A stretch of DNA of 27,293 nt from a virus. A program made the position numbers and the translations under genes. The notes under the pieces are model-generated. The model worked only from the letters and a program-made list of their open reading frames with translations. It did no database searches and was not told the origin of the DNA. Where the stretch lies: positions 1 to 27,293 of the IMG/VR virus record IMGVR_UViG_3300024517_000985; one strand, 5' to 3'. Each line of letters begins with the position of its first letter. Positions within the stretch are counted from its first letter, which is position 1. Positions 1 to 6,977 of this stretch are shown here, one piece after another.

Positions 1-117
1 CTGCCAGCTTATCAGTGCAATGGTCGTAGGCTGAATCGTTCAGATCTCATCAAGCAGGTCGAAGAGATGGAGCGGGCGTTACGGCGAATGCAAGAGCAAA
101 TCGACGAAAGGAACTGA
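1..117 (+). CDS. C-terminal end of an unidentified protein (partial)
   Basis: The first frame is open from base 1 to a TGA at 115-117, giving 38 residues of a protein whose start lies outside the window. The visible part ends in a strongly charged amphipathic helix (VEEMERALRRMQEQIDERN), probably a short coiled coil. The stop codon directly abuts the ATG of the next gene (TGA-ATG), the tight packing seen throughout this region, which supports it being a real coding end. Function cannot be assigned from this fragment. Confidence 0.6.
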   Translation: MPAYQCNGRRLNRSDLIKQVEEMERALRRMQEQIDERN

Positions 118-324
118 ATGAAAGGAAAACAAAGGAAGTACGGGAAAGTAAACGGCAAGTGCATGCCATTCCAGCGACGACGATGCAACGACGATCGACA
201 AACGAAAAAGACCCCATGGCACTGGACCGAGGCGTACAACGAACCGCCGAACCGATGGTGGCATTGGGTCTTCGGGACCGTGTTCTTCGCTGTTGTGATG
301 TGGATTCTCTCGGAATGGATGTAG
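118..324 (+). CDS. small single-pass membrane protein, unknown function
   Basis: This encodes 68 residues. The N-terminal half is very basic and rich in Lys, Arg and Gln. The C-terminal part has one hydrophobic, tryptophan-rich segment (about residues 46-67, WWHWVFGTVFFAVVMWILSEW) that would make a membrane helix with the basic end in the cytoplasm. A purine-rich stretch (gaaaggaa) precedes the ATG, which abuts the upstream stop. It sits in a small-gene cluster before an exported protease, where lambda-like phages often carry lysis genes. A holin or accessory lysis role is possible but is inference only; no family is recognised. Confidence 0.6.
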   Translation: MKGKQRKYGKVNGKCMPFQRRRCNDDRQTKKTPWHWTEAYNEPPNRWWHWVFGTVFFAVVMWILSEWM

Positions 325-335
325 GGAGTGGGGCA

Positions 336-458
336 ATGGATGACCTGCACAACGACCAGGGGCAGAAACCGGTTCTGGCGTCAATCATGTTGACCATCGC
401 AGGTATCGTTTGCACTGTAGCGATGATCTGGTTGCTTGTCGAAACAGCGTACTATTGA
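336..458 (+). CDS. very small membrane protein (40 aa)
   Basis: The start at 336 was chosen because a purine-rich site (gggagtgggg) lies just upstream. The 40-residue product has a short polar N-terminus followed by one strongly hydrophobic segment, about residues 15-36 (VLASIMLTIAGIVCTVAMIW continuing to LLV), ending in an aromatic tail. It looks like a tiny single-pass membrane peptide. It follows another membrane-protein gene by 11 bases and precedes the protease gene, so the three may act together at the envelope, for example in lysis. That is inference; no homologue is recognised. Confidence 0.5.
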   Translation: MDDLHNDQGQKPVLASIMLTIAGIVCTVAMIWLLVETAYY

Positions 459-481
459 TGGTCGAAGGCCGTGAGATGGGG

Positions 482-511
482 TTGTAACGGGGGCATTGCG
501 GTGCATAGAAT
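482..511 (+). promoter_or_regulatory. candidate sigma70-type promoter for the protease gene
   Basis: TTGTAA (482-487, four of six matches to TTGACA) is separated by 18 bases from TAGAAT (506-511, five of six matches to TATAAT). Transcription would begin near 518, shortly before the preferred protease start at 539. This is the only clear gap among the first genes. Pattern match only. Confidence 0.35.
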
Positions 512-538
512 CGGTGAATCATGTCAAGGGACCAACTC

Positions 539-1990
539 ATGAGCGGAATCGTCGGCGCCAGCGTCGCGGCCATCGTCATCGCGGCAGTCAACGCCAGCGG
601 CTATTCGATCAAGATCACCCACGATGGGGCATTGCCGGACGAGCCGATTCCGTGCTCGACGGCCCGCAACGCCAACGAGGCGGCCACGGTTCGTATTTGG
701 GATACGGTGGGTCGGCAATCGTCTGGCGGTTCTGGCGTCATCGTCGGTCTCAACTCTCGGGAAGCCCTGGTTCTCGGTTGCTCGCATACGCATGACGGCG
801 GTGGCAGGAACATCACGGTTCGGCTCGCAGGCTACGAGGGCCGGGCGCGAATCGTGGCTCGTTCGCGCCGCCGAGACTTGGCGTGGATGGTGATCCCTGC
901 GGACCCCCGTATGCGTGTCGCCAAGGTCGCCAACCGCCAAATGCGATCCGGTGATCGCGTGACGCTGACCGGGTTCGGAGGGAGTGGACGAGGATTGCAA
1001 GCTCGCAAAGGGGTGGCGAGATCGTCGACGCACGTCGGGGCGCGGACCGATTACGGGGATTCCGGTGGTCCAGCGTTTGTTCGTGGTGAACTTGTCGGTA
1101 TCGTGTGGGGCAACTCAAAGCCGGGATCGGCATACGGAACGAGTTCGCTGGTCCCATTGAGGGACGTGGTCGAGACTGCTGTCGTCGTTCGTTCGACTCA
1201 GGCCGGCGGTCGAGTGTACCAACATCGGAACGATACCGAACTGTGCGGATTGTTTCCGGCTGTCGGCCGGCTGATCTTTGCGAACCGTGGCAAACGAATG
1301 GGTAAAGGTCCGTGGCGTGGACAGGGACAAGGAGGATGCGGTCCTGGTGGTTGCGATCCAGGACAGGGTGGAGGCCAAGGAAGCGGTGAGCCTGGGCCTG
1401 ACGACGACTGGTACGCTCCAGGTTATGGGCCGGATGACGCAGTCGGGCCGAACGAAGAACGACCAGCCCCGAAGCCTGGTGAGCCAATCGTGATCGATCC
1501 TCCTCCGGGATCGACCGTTGAGGTGGACTTGAGCGGGCTGGTTCAACGACCGGAGTTCGATGCGTTGCTCGGTCGGTTCGACACGCTTGCAACTCGGGCG
1601 GACATCGAGATCGTGATCAACCGCGTCAGCCAACTCGATGACGTGGTCGGACAGACGGCCGTGGTGATCGGACAGATCGACACGCGGTTGACCGCAGTTG
1701 AGGAAGCCGCATCTAAACCTGTCGAGCCGCCGCCGCCCGTACCGGTGAAATCCCATTGGGTGGTCGTTGCGGATTGGTCGGCGTCGTCATGGCCGGCATT
1801 GCTCAAGCAAATAGAGGCGACTCGTTCGTCATCGGGCGCTGCCATCGACACGGTCGATTCACGGCGTATCAATGGGGTTGTCGGGTCGCCGCAGTTGATC
1901 GCGTATCGTGGCGGGGTGCCGTCCGAACCGATTGCCGGCGACCGAGCCGTAGCGTTGGAACTGTTCGAGATCGCAAGAGGAAGTCGATGA
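539..1990 (+). CDS. exported trypsin-like serine protease with coiled coil and thioredoxin-fold-like C-terminal domain
   Basis: From the ATG at 539 (483 aa) the protein opens with a hydrophobic segment (residues about 3-19) fitting a signal peptide or anchor. That start has a good ribosome site (aaggga, 526-531, spacing 7), unlike the in-frame ATG at 521. Residues about 45-215 form a chymotrypsin/trypsin-like domain: candidate catalytic His in CSHTHD (83 or 85), Asp113 in RRDLAWMV, and Ser175 in GDSGGP. A Gly/Pro-rich linker with CGPGGCDPG follows (about 258-330), then a predicted coiled coil (about 332-392). The last about 80 residues resemble a thioredoxin fold (VVVADWSASSW, then a cis-proline-like GSPQLIAYRGG) but lack a CxxC active site. 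Likely acts outside the cytoplasm. A role in lysis, entry or superinfection is inference. Confidence 0.8.
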   Translation: MSGIVGASVAAIVIAAVNASGYSIKITHDGALPDEPIPCSTARNANEAATVRIWDTVGRQSSGGSGVIVGLNSREALVLGCSHTHDGGGRNITVRLAGYEGRARIVARSRRRDLAWMVIPADPRMRVAKVANRQMRSGDRVTLTGFGGSGRGLQARKGVARSSTHVGARTDYGDSGGPAFVRGELVGIVWGNSKPGSAYGTSSLVPLRDVVETAVVVRSTQAGGRVYQHRNDTELCGLFPAVGRLIFANRGKRMGKGPWRGQGQGGCGPGGCDPGQGGGQGSGEPGPDDDWYAPGYGPDDAVGPNEERPAPKPGEPIVIDPPPGSTVEVDLSGLVQRPEFDALLGRFDTLATRADIEIVINRVSQLDDVVGQTAVVIGQIDTRLTAVEEAASKPVEPPPPVPVKSHWVVVADWSASSWPALLKQIEATRSSSGAAIDTVDSRRINGVVGSPQLIAYRGGVPSEPIAGDRAVALELFEIARGSR

Positions 1991-2226
1991 TCCAAACCGT
2001 AATGCTCACCGTGACGTTGTTCGGTGCTCCCGACTGCCGCGACGGTTCGTGCCGCAATCCGCGCATCCTCATCCGCGTCCCCGGCGTCCGTATCGACGTT
2101 CGTCCGACGGCGCCACCGATTCGATTGGTTCCTGCACCGGTTCCGTACCGGCGTCCGATGGTCTACCGTCGTGGTTGGTTCGGGAAGTGGAAGTACAAGT
2201 CGAAGGTCAAACGGCGGGGCTGGTAA
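1987..2226 (+). CDS. small basic Arg/Pro-rich protein, possibly exported
   Basis: The 79-residue frame starts at an ATG that overlaps the protease stop (ATGA), with aagaggaa upstream, so it is probably translationally coupled to the protease gene. The N-terminus is hydrophobic (MIQTVMLTVTLFGAPDC) and could be a weak signal sequence or lipoprotein-like leader. It is followed by a two-cysteine motif (DCRDGSC) and then a run rich in Arg, Pro, Val and aromatic residues ending in a very basic tail. No family is recognised. The coupling suggests it works with, or is located beside, the protease. Confidence 0.5.
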   Translation: MIQTVMLTVTLFGAPDCRDGSCRNPRILIRVPGVRIDVRPTAPPIRLVPAPVPYRRPMVYRRGWFGKWKYKSKVKRRGW

Positions 2227-2227
2227 A

Positions 2228-2497
2228 ATGGACGGCGTCAAGATACCGGCAATTCTCACGCGAGAATCTTCGGGGCACTATTCGCTTACGTCTCGTCCGA
2301 TGGTTCTGTCGATGGTCGATGGCGAACGAGTTCGAGACGTGTACGTGGCGCCGGGTGACGGTCTTGGGATTCGCCACTTGTGTCCTCTGAAGGCCGAGAA
2401 GATGTTCGGCATGAACCTGTCGAGGTTCGAGTCGATCCAGGTCGAACTGACCGGCCGGGTGGTGGCAGGGGCTGTTACGGTCAAGCTGTGGAAATAG
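2228..2497 (+). CDS. hypothetical protein, 89 aa
   Basis: This starts one base after the previous stop. The 89-residue product alternates short predicted beta strands with turns (LTSRPMVLSMVDGERVRDVYV, then a glycine turn, then FESIQVELTGRVVAGAVTVK) and has no membrane segment. It could be a small beta-sandwich or beta-barrel fold, as is common among small virion or assembly proteins. No motif identifies a function. Its place in a chain of coupled genes is the main evidence that it is real. Confidence 0.55.
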   Translation: MDGVKIPAILTRESSGHYSLTSRPMVLSMVDGERVRDVYVAPGDGLGIRHLCPLKAEKMFGMNLSRFESIQVELTGRVVAGAVTVKLWK

Positions 2498-2508
2498 GGG
2501 AATGAACC

Positions 2509-2739
2509 ATGCCAGAAGAAGAGCGGCGATACAGAACGACCTATCCAGGCTACACGATCGAGGAGATGCTCCCCGACGGCGGGGCCAAGACGATCTTCCG
2601 GTCGTTGGGTTGCGTATGGGAAGACGCGCCCGCTTACGTTCATCTGTCGCTCCAGGAGAAAGAAGGTAAGATGCGCGACGAATTGCATGCGCTGGCCAAG
2701 GCTCAAGACGAAAAGCGGAAGCCACGAAAGAACCAGTAG
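2509..2739 (+). CDS. hypothetical protein, 76 aa
   Basis: A good ribosome site (ggggaa) precedes the ATG. The first half (about residues 5-50) is mixed with several aromatic residues. The second half is a highly charged helix (about residues 45-76) rich in Lys, Glu and Arg, ending in a basic tail. Soluble and probably cytoplasmic. No family is recognised. It sits in the chain of small genes between the protease and the fibre genes. Confidence 0.55.
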   Translation: MPEEERRYRTTYPGYTIEEMLPDGGAKTIFRSLGCVWEDAPAYVHLSLQEKEGKMRDELHALAKAQDEKRKPRKNQ

Positions 2740-2795
2740 GGCAGCGGTCGCGTAGACCGTTGCAAGGGTTTGACGGAACCGAGGAGAGAGAATCG

Positions 2796-3011
2796 ATGCC
2801 ATTGGATACGAACGAGCAGTTGACCCTGCTCCAGATGAACGGCGCCACGCTCGGCGCGGAAAACGTCCGTTCGGCGAACGGCGTGGCCACGCAGGCGGGC
2901 AATATGGCTATCCTCAGCGTGATCCAACAAAACGCCGGCACGGGCGACGACGCGGGGTTGATTGCCGCGTTGAACACGGCCGACCGAACCCCGCAGGGTG
3001 GGCGTTCGTAG
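2796..3011 (+). CDS. hypothetical protein, 71 aa
   Basis: The frame is open from 2760, but the ATG at 2796 has a strong site (gaggagagag, 2781-2790, spacing 5) and was chosen as the start. The 71-residue product is rich in Ala, Gly, Asn and Gln, with helical stretches (EQLTLLQMNGATLG, MAILSVIQQNAG) and no membrane segment or cysteine. The function is unknown. It is followed after two bases by the next gene. Confidence 0.5.
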   Translation: MPLDTNEQLTLLQMNGATLGAENVRSANGVATQAGNMAILSVIQQNAGTGDDAGLIAALNTADRTPQGGRS

Positions 3012-3013
3012 CC

Positions 3014-3274
3014 ATGGAAACGCCCGATGCAACCGACGGGGGGTTGGCGAAACTCGTAACCGATTCCGTCCAGCGCATCGAAGCCCAGCGCCGCGACTAC
3101 GCAGATCGGTCGCGGCGCCTCAACAACTTCTTTGTCCGCACTATGACAGACCAGACCGGCGCTATCATCCGACGCGAACGGGTCCAAATGGTCGACTTTG
3201 TCCGACTGGCCCAAATCATCGAAGGTGAGCCGCCGAGGCCAACCGAAGGAGAAAGGGGACGATGGCGGAACTGA
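3014..3274 (+). CDS. hypothetical helical protein, 86 aa
   Basis: The product is 86 residues and mostly helical and charged: residues about 10-70 alternate hydrophobic and Arg/Gln/Glu positions (LVTDSVQRIEAQRRDYADRS), consistent with a long helix or coiled coil. The C-terminus is Pro/Arg rich. Its 3' end overlaps the next gene by 13 bases. The pair of helical proteins here and at 3262 may form a complex, which is inference. No family is recognised. Confidence 0.55.
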   Translation: METPDATDGGLAKLVTDSVQRIEAQRRDYADRSRRLNNFFVRTMTDQTGAIIRRERVQMVDFVRLAQIIEGEPPRPTEGERGRWRN

Positions 3275-3513
3275 GTCTTGACGTAGTCCGAGAAGGCGAT
3301 GAGCTACACCGGATAGCGCTTGAGCAGCAAGTGGATCGAACGGCAAACCAGGTCCAAACCCTGATCGAGGCCACTGCTGCGCAAACCATCCAACGATTGA
3401 ACATCGAAGCATCTCGCCGGCAATCGGCACAGGCAGCGGCCGACAGCGAGATCGGGAACTCGGCCGTTCGGGCCATCCAGGAGGTGGTCGTATCACCGGG
3501 GTTTTCGCAATGA
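3262..3513 (+). CDS. hypothetical helical protein, 83 aa
   Basis: A strong ribosome site (ggagaaagggga) precedes the ATG, inside the end of the previous gene. The 83-residue product is almost entirely helix-forming and rich in Ala, Gln, Glu and Arg (residues about 5-70), like a small coiled-coil oligomer. Its stop overlaps the next start (ATGA). Neighbour to another helical protein and to a membrane-anchored one. Function not recognised. Confidence 0.55.
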   Translation: MAELSLDVVREGDELHRIALEQQVDRTANQVQTLIEATAAQTIQRLNIEASRRQSAQAAADSEIGNSAVRAIQEVVVSPGFSQ

Positions 3514-3878
3514 ACGAACGGTTGCAAGATGGCCTAGTCCGGTCGCTGGTGGCAACGGCCGACGACGCACGGGAACGGGCCGCTTGGCGGATTGGTATGC
3601 CGAACTCTCCGCCGCGAATCGAGTGGCCAGATCCGGAACCGGTCCAAGTTCTGCCGCCGGCAATCGTTCAACGGCCAGCGGAACCCAAGCCCAAATCGAA
3701 CATCTGGAAGAAAATCGGAATAGGCGCGGCCATCGTCGCAGGAACGACCGGCATTGGCGCTGGAGCGGCATACGTCGGCCACCTGCTCCAGCCACCCGTT
3801 CAACCTCCAGCGGTACAACCGGCTGCCGATGTGGTACAGTGGCTGGGCGAGCACGGATACGATAGGCCGCAGGAATGA
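3510..3878 (+). CDS. single-pass membrane protein with Pro-rich segments, 122 aa
   Basis: This ATG overlaps the upstream stop. The N-terminus (about 1-30) is a charged helix, followed by a Pro-rich stretch (about 31-67), a Lys-rich patch, then a glycine-zipper-like hydrophobic segment (about 69-91, IGIGAAIVAGTTGIGAGAAY). A second Pro-rich linker and a short tail follow. The Gly-rich helix suggests helix packing in a membrane. A role in lysis or in membrane penetration is conceivable but not shown. The stop overlaps the next start (ATGA). Confidence 0.55.
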   Translation: MNERLQDGLVRSLVATADDARERAAWRIGMPNSPPRIEWPDPEPVQVLPPAIVQRPAEPKPKSNIWKKIGIGAAIVAGTTGIGAGAAYVGHLLQPPVQPPAVQPAADVVQWLGEHGYDRPQE

Positions 3879-4096
3879 TCATCATCAAGTGGTCCGGTCG
3901 CTGGTGGACCTGCAATCATGGCGGCAAGCGAAGGCAACTCAGGGGCGTTGCTCACGGCGCCCGTTCGGAACTGATCGCTGCCCGTTACCGGTTGATTGTC
4001 GATCCGGACGAGACGAACATCGTGATCGATCGTCATGCTGGCCAGTTCGATGGGCTGACAGGCAAACTGATCCGGAAACGGTGGGGAGCAGACTAG
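3875..4096 (+). CDS. small basic protein, 73 aa
   Basis: The ATG overlaps the stop of the membrane-protein gene. The 73-residue product is basic, opens with IIIKWSGRWWTC, and has a beta-strand-rich C-terminal half (RYRLIVDPDETNIVIDRHAG). It has one cysteine-histidine pair (CNH) but no full zinc motif. It is the last gene before a gap with two hairpins, so it probably ends the first transcription unit. Function unknown. Confidence 0.5.
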   Translation: MIIIKWSGRWWTCNHGGKRRQLRGVAHGARSELIAARYRLIVDPDETNIVIDRHAGQFDGLTGKLIRKRWGAD

Positions 4097-4101
4097 AGCC
4101 A

Positions 4102-4185
4102 CCACGCGGCGCATATCTTGGGGGAGAGACTCGTCGCGTGGCTGCCCGGCGGGCCGGGTTGACTCCAGACAGCCCGGTCCGCTTT
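4102..4185 (+). terminator. two consecutive hairpins, the second followed by a short T run
   Basis: The 115-base gap 4097-4211 holds two hairpins. Hairpin one pairs 4102-4111 with 4132-4141 (ten pairs including one G-T, 20-base loop). Hairpin two pairs CCGGGTTG (4154-4161) with CAGCCCGG (4170-4177), an eight-pair stem with one wobble, followed shortly by TTTT (4183-4186) and another TTTT at 4191-4194. The second resembles a weak intrinsic terminator or attenuator. A structured 5' leader for the following fibre operon is the alternative. Confidence 0.4.
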
Positions 4186-4211
4186 TACGGTTTTAATGGG
4201 GAGGTGAAGTC

Positions 4212-4490
4212 ATGGCGTACGGAACAGCGAAACACGACGCATTCAGTCAACGGTGCGCGAACCACGCAGGCGCGATGCTTGCTTTGTGGGAAGAAGGCCA
4301 GCGGCTCGACGAGATCTATATCAACGAAGGCGAAAGCGGCGGTCATGCGGCTTTCGTCAGCAATACGATCGCGACCAAGCAAGAGTACATCGACCTGATC
4401 GTTGCGATCCGGGCGTTCGATGCGTACGTGAACAATGCCGCCGTGGCGACGCTTGACCGCATGCAGAACATCACTCCGTTCACGCAATAA
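4212..4490 (+). CDS. probable virion-associated protein, 92 aa, unknown function
   Basis: A near-ideal ribosome site (gggaggtga) precedes the ATG, suggesting strong expression. The 92-residue product is soluble and mainly helical, with aromatic and small residues spread evenly. It has no membrane segment or recognised motif. It leads the group of probable appendage genes 4212-7804 and precedes a beta-helix-like protein, so a virion structural or chaperone role is likely by context. Confidence 0.55.
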   Translation: MAYGTAKHDAFSQRCANHAGAMLALWEEGQRLDEIYINEGESGGHAAFVSNTIATKQEYIDLIVAIRAFDAYVNNAAVATLDRMQNITPFTQ

Positions 4491-4503
4491 GAGTAGGTGA
4501 CGC

Positions 4504-5841
4504 GTGGCGATTGACTTCTACGTCGACAGCACCGCAGCGGGCGACGGCTTAGGTGGCAGTTGGGTGAACGGTGCGGCAACGGTTGGGGCTGCGTCGGGCC
4601 AAGCTGCCGGTGCCCATGTCGCTGTGTCGAAAAACCACGCTGAAACGGGTACCTCGGCAGTCGCTGTAACCTTTTCAAACGCCACGATAGCGAACCCGAT
4701 CAAGATCATCTGTCGAGATCCGGCCGATGATTCGTTGGCTACGGGCGGCAGCATCACCACCACAGGAACGAACGACAGGATTGCTCTTGTCGGATCGATC
4801 TACGTCTACGGGATGACCATCAACGCCGACGAGGACGTTCAGATAGCGGGCGGCACTACTGACCAGTATCAATGCTGGGAAAACTGCACCTTCGGACACG
4901 GGGCTTCGAGTGATGCTAATCGCGAGATCCAAGTAGGTTCGGTTGACACCTCTGACGCAAGATCGACCAACGCAGACCTTATCAATTGCACGTTCAACCC
5001 CTCAGCCAATCCGATCAAACTCGGTGCTCGCGGACTGTTCCGATACTACGGGTGCGTGTTCAACCTGGAAACCGCTGCTGGCCTGTCCGCTAACATCATG
5101 CACGGGTCGACGCATCGGTTCGAGGGCTGCAACTTCGCCGGTGACGCGAACCCGACGACGTTCTTCTCTTTCCGCAACGGGACGGGCCAATACAGCGAAT
5201 GCCATATCCGCAACAGCATACTTCCGGGCGCCATCACGACGGCGAACGGGACCGGGAACACGAACCAACAATTGCTGATCGAGAACAGCGAAGACGGCAC
5301 GATCATCGTTCCTCCGCTCGGGCTTAATTGGTTGGAGAATCCCTACGGAACCATCAAGGCGACACTGGCGAAATATCGGACCGGCGGAGCCACTGATAAA
5401 GAGCAAGCGAACGCGTACGCGTGGGATATGGTGTCCTCGGCGAATTGCATCGAAGGTATCCGTGGACTCGAAAGCCCGCCAATTCCTCGTTGGGTCAAAG
5501 GCGGATCGGCGATCACGTCGACGATACACTTCGCCGGTGGCGCGACCATGAATGATGATGATGTGGGCATCAAGTGGCTGCATCCGGACCAGACAGCAGC
5601 CCCAAACGCGACAGCGCTGCACGAACAGACGATTAAGCGAATCACGGACGTAGCCGAAGGAACTCCGGCGGCGCATACGACCGACAGCGGTTCGACATGG
5701 AATGGGACGGGCGTCGGGACCAAGCAACAGCATTCGACGGCGAGCTACACGCCAACGGAAGCGGGTCATACGTACGTTCGGGTGATGCTGTACAAGCCGT
5801 CGACGACGCTGACCATTGATCCTCAGGTGGCCAATACCTGA
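4504..5841 (+). CDS. beta-helix-like phage appendage protein
   Basis: The 445-residue protein starts with GTG; the ribosome site (aggtga, 4495-4500) is close. It opens with a motif common in right-handed parallel beta-helix proteins (FYVDSTAAGDGLGGSW), then repeats short strands with stacked Asn, Cys and Phe positions (about 100-270: CWENCTFGHG, LINCTFNPS, YGCVFNLE, FEGCNFAG). This is the pattern of pectin-lyase-like phage fibres and tailspikes. The last third is less repetitive and ends in a beta-rich module (TEAGHTYVRVMLYKPS). No polysaccharide-cleaving active site can be identified. Probably a surface or receptor-binding structure, encoded upstream of terminase. Its stop overlaps the next start (TGATG). 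Confidence 0.6.
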   Translation: MAIDFYVDSTAAGDGLGGSWVNGAATVGAASGQAAGAHVAVSKNHAETGTSAVAVTFSNATIANPIKIICRDPADDSLATGGSITTTGTNDRIALVGSIYVYGMTINADEDVQIAGGTTDQYQCWENCTFGHGASSDANREIQVGSVDTSDARSTNADLINCTFNPSANPIKLGARGLFRYYGCVFNLETAAGLSANIMHGSTHRFEGCNFAGDANPTTFFSFRNGTGQYSECHIRNSILPGAITTANGTGNTNQQLLIENSEDGTIIVPPLGLNWLENPYGTIKATLAKYRTGGATDKEQANAYAWDMVSSANCIEGIRGLESPPIPRWVKGGSAITSTIHFAGGATMNDDDVGIKWLHPDQTAAPNATALHEQTIKRITDVAEGTPAAHTTDSGSTWNGTGVGTKQQHSTASYTPTEAGHTYVRVMLYKPSTTLTIDPQVANT

Positions 5842-6959
5842 TGTCCAAACAGACGTTCTTTGGCGGTGTCCAGAACGACGACAGGGCCGACGAGGATCTG
5901 TTCTTTGGCGGTGTCCAGACAAAAGCGGACGAAGCGGCGGTTGGCGGAACAATCGCGCCGATCGCGGCGCACTATTATCGGCGATTGCGAGGTGTTGAAG
6001 TGCGGTTGCTGAAACAATCGACGGTGAAGATCTTTCGCATCGGCCCGTTCGTCGATTCCACCGACGGAGTGACAGCCGAAACTGGCCTGACGATTGCGCA
6101 GGCCGACATCCAAATCAGCAAAGCAGGCGGGGCGTTCGCTCAAACGTCAGATGCTTCCCCAACGACGACCCACGATGCTGACGGATGGTACCAGTGTCCG
6201 CTTACGGCAACCGACACGGGAACGTTGGGCCTTTTGACTGTTCAGGTAGTTGCGTCGGGCGCGTTGATGGTGTGGGCCGATTTCGAGGTTGTGCCGGCGA
6301 ACATTTTCGACTCGTTGGTGAGCGGTTCGGACAAGATCGACACAGGAATCGGCGACTCTGTCACGGGGGCTGTCGGATCGGTGACGGGGGCTGTTGCAAG
6401 CGTAACCGGCGCGGTCGGCTCAGTCACAGGGGCTGTTGGATCGGTAACAGGTGCTGTCGGCAGCGTAGCCGGAAATGTCGACGGCAACGTCACTGGCAGT
6501 GTCGGTTCGCTGACCGGGCATACGGTTCAGACTGGGGATTCGTTCGCACGGATCGGGGCGGCTGGCGCTGGCCTTACGTCGATCGCCACGGCGGCAGCAT
6601 TGGCCACGGTGGATACTGAGGTTGGTCAGATCAAGGCCGTCACGGATGTCATCCCCGACAGCGGCGCTATGACAAGCATTTCGACGGCAGCGGCGGTGAC
6701 CGTTATCGACACGAACGTTGATTCAGTGTTGGCCCTCTTGGACGACGCACGGACCGAGCCGGCCCAAGGGGCGCCGCCGGTGAACCCGGATATGGCCACG
6801 AAGATCGACTGGCTCTACAAGGCATGGCGGAACAAGAAGACGCAGACCGCAACAACGCTGAGTCTGTTCGCCGATGACGCTTCCACGGTAGACACGAAAT
6901 CGACGGTGAGCGACGACGGAACGACTACGACGATCGGCGAAATGGCCACGGGACCGTAG
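5841..6959 (+). CDS. fibre-like protein with heptapeptide repeat
   Basis: The 372-residue product starts with two copies of a segment around FFGGVQ (residues 6-11 and 21-26), then a beta-rich domain (about 45-155) typical of phage tail-fibre adaptor modules (VKIFRIGPFVDSTDG; DADGWYQCPLTATDTGTLG). Residues about 174-223 are a seven-residue repeat of the form VTGAVGS, a fibre-like elongated element, followed by an Ala/Thr-rich region and a coil (MATKIDWLYKAWRNKKTQT) near the C-terminus. This is a probable tail or head appendage protein. The ATG overlaps the upstream stop, so it is likely coupled to the beta-helix gene. Confidence 0.6.
   Translation: MSKQTFFGGVQNDDRADEDLFFGGVQTKADEAAVGGTIAPIAAHYYRRLRGVEVRLLKQSTVKIFRIGPFVDSTDGVTAETGLTIAQADIQISKAGGAFAQTSDASPTTTHDADGWYQCPLTATDTGTLGLLTVQVVASGALMVWADFEVVPANIFDSLVSGSDKIDTGIGDSVTGAVGSVTGAVASVTGAVGSVTGAVGSVTGAVGSVAGNVDGNVTGSVGSLTGHTVQTGDSFARIGAAGAGLTSIATAAALATVDTEVGQIKAVTDVIPDSGAMTSISTAAAVTVIDTNVDSVLALLDDARTEPAQGAPPVNPDMATKIDWLYKAWRNKKTQTATTLSLFADDASTVDTKSTVSDDGTTTTIGEMATGP
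5855..5919 (+). repeat. in-frame 20-base direct repeat encoding FFGGVQ
   Basis: The 20-base sequence gttctttggcggtgtccaga is present at 5855-5874 and again, identically, at 5900-5919. The offset is 45 bases (15 codons), so both copies are read in the same frame at the N-terminus of the fibre-like protein. Exact nucleotide identity suggests a recent duplication. Confidence 0.85.
6360..6509 (+). repeat. 21-base coding repeat (VTGAVGS-type)
   Basis: Six consecutive 21-base units from 6360 to 6485 encode VTGAVGS-like heptapeptides, followed by a 24-base variant to 6509. The first five units are nearly identical in protein but differ at many third positions and use both serine codon families (TCG/TCA and AGC). 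Confidence 0.8.
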
Positions 6960-6977
6960 CAGAGAGGATGTGACGTG

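Noticed and set aside
2207-3496. 429-codon minus-strand open frame across the small-gene block
   Set aside because: The plus strand carries six consecutive genes with start signals and overlaps; the minus product is low-complexity Arg/Pro/Ser-rich.
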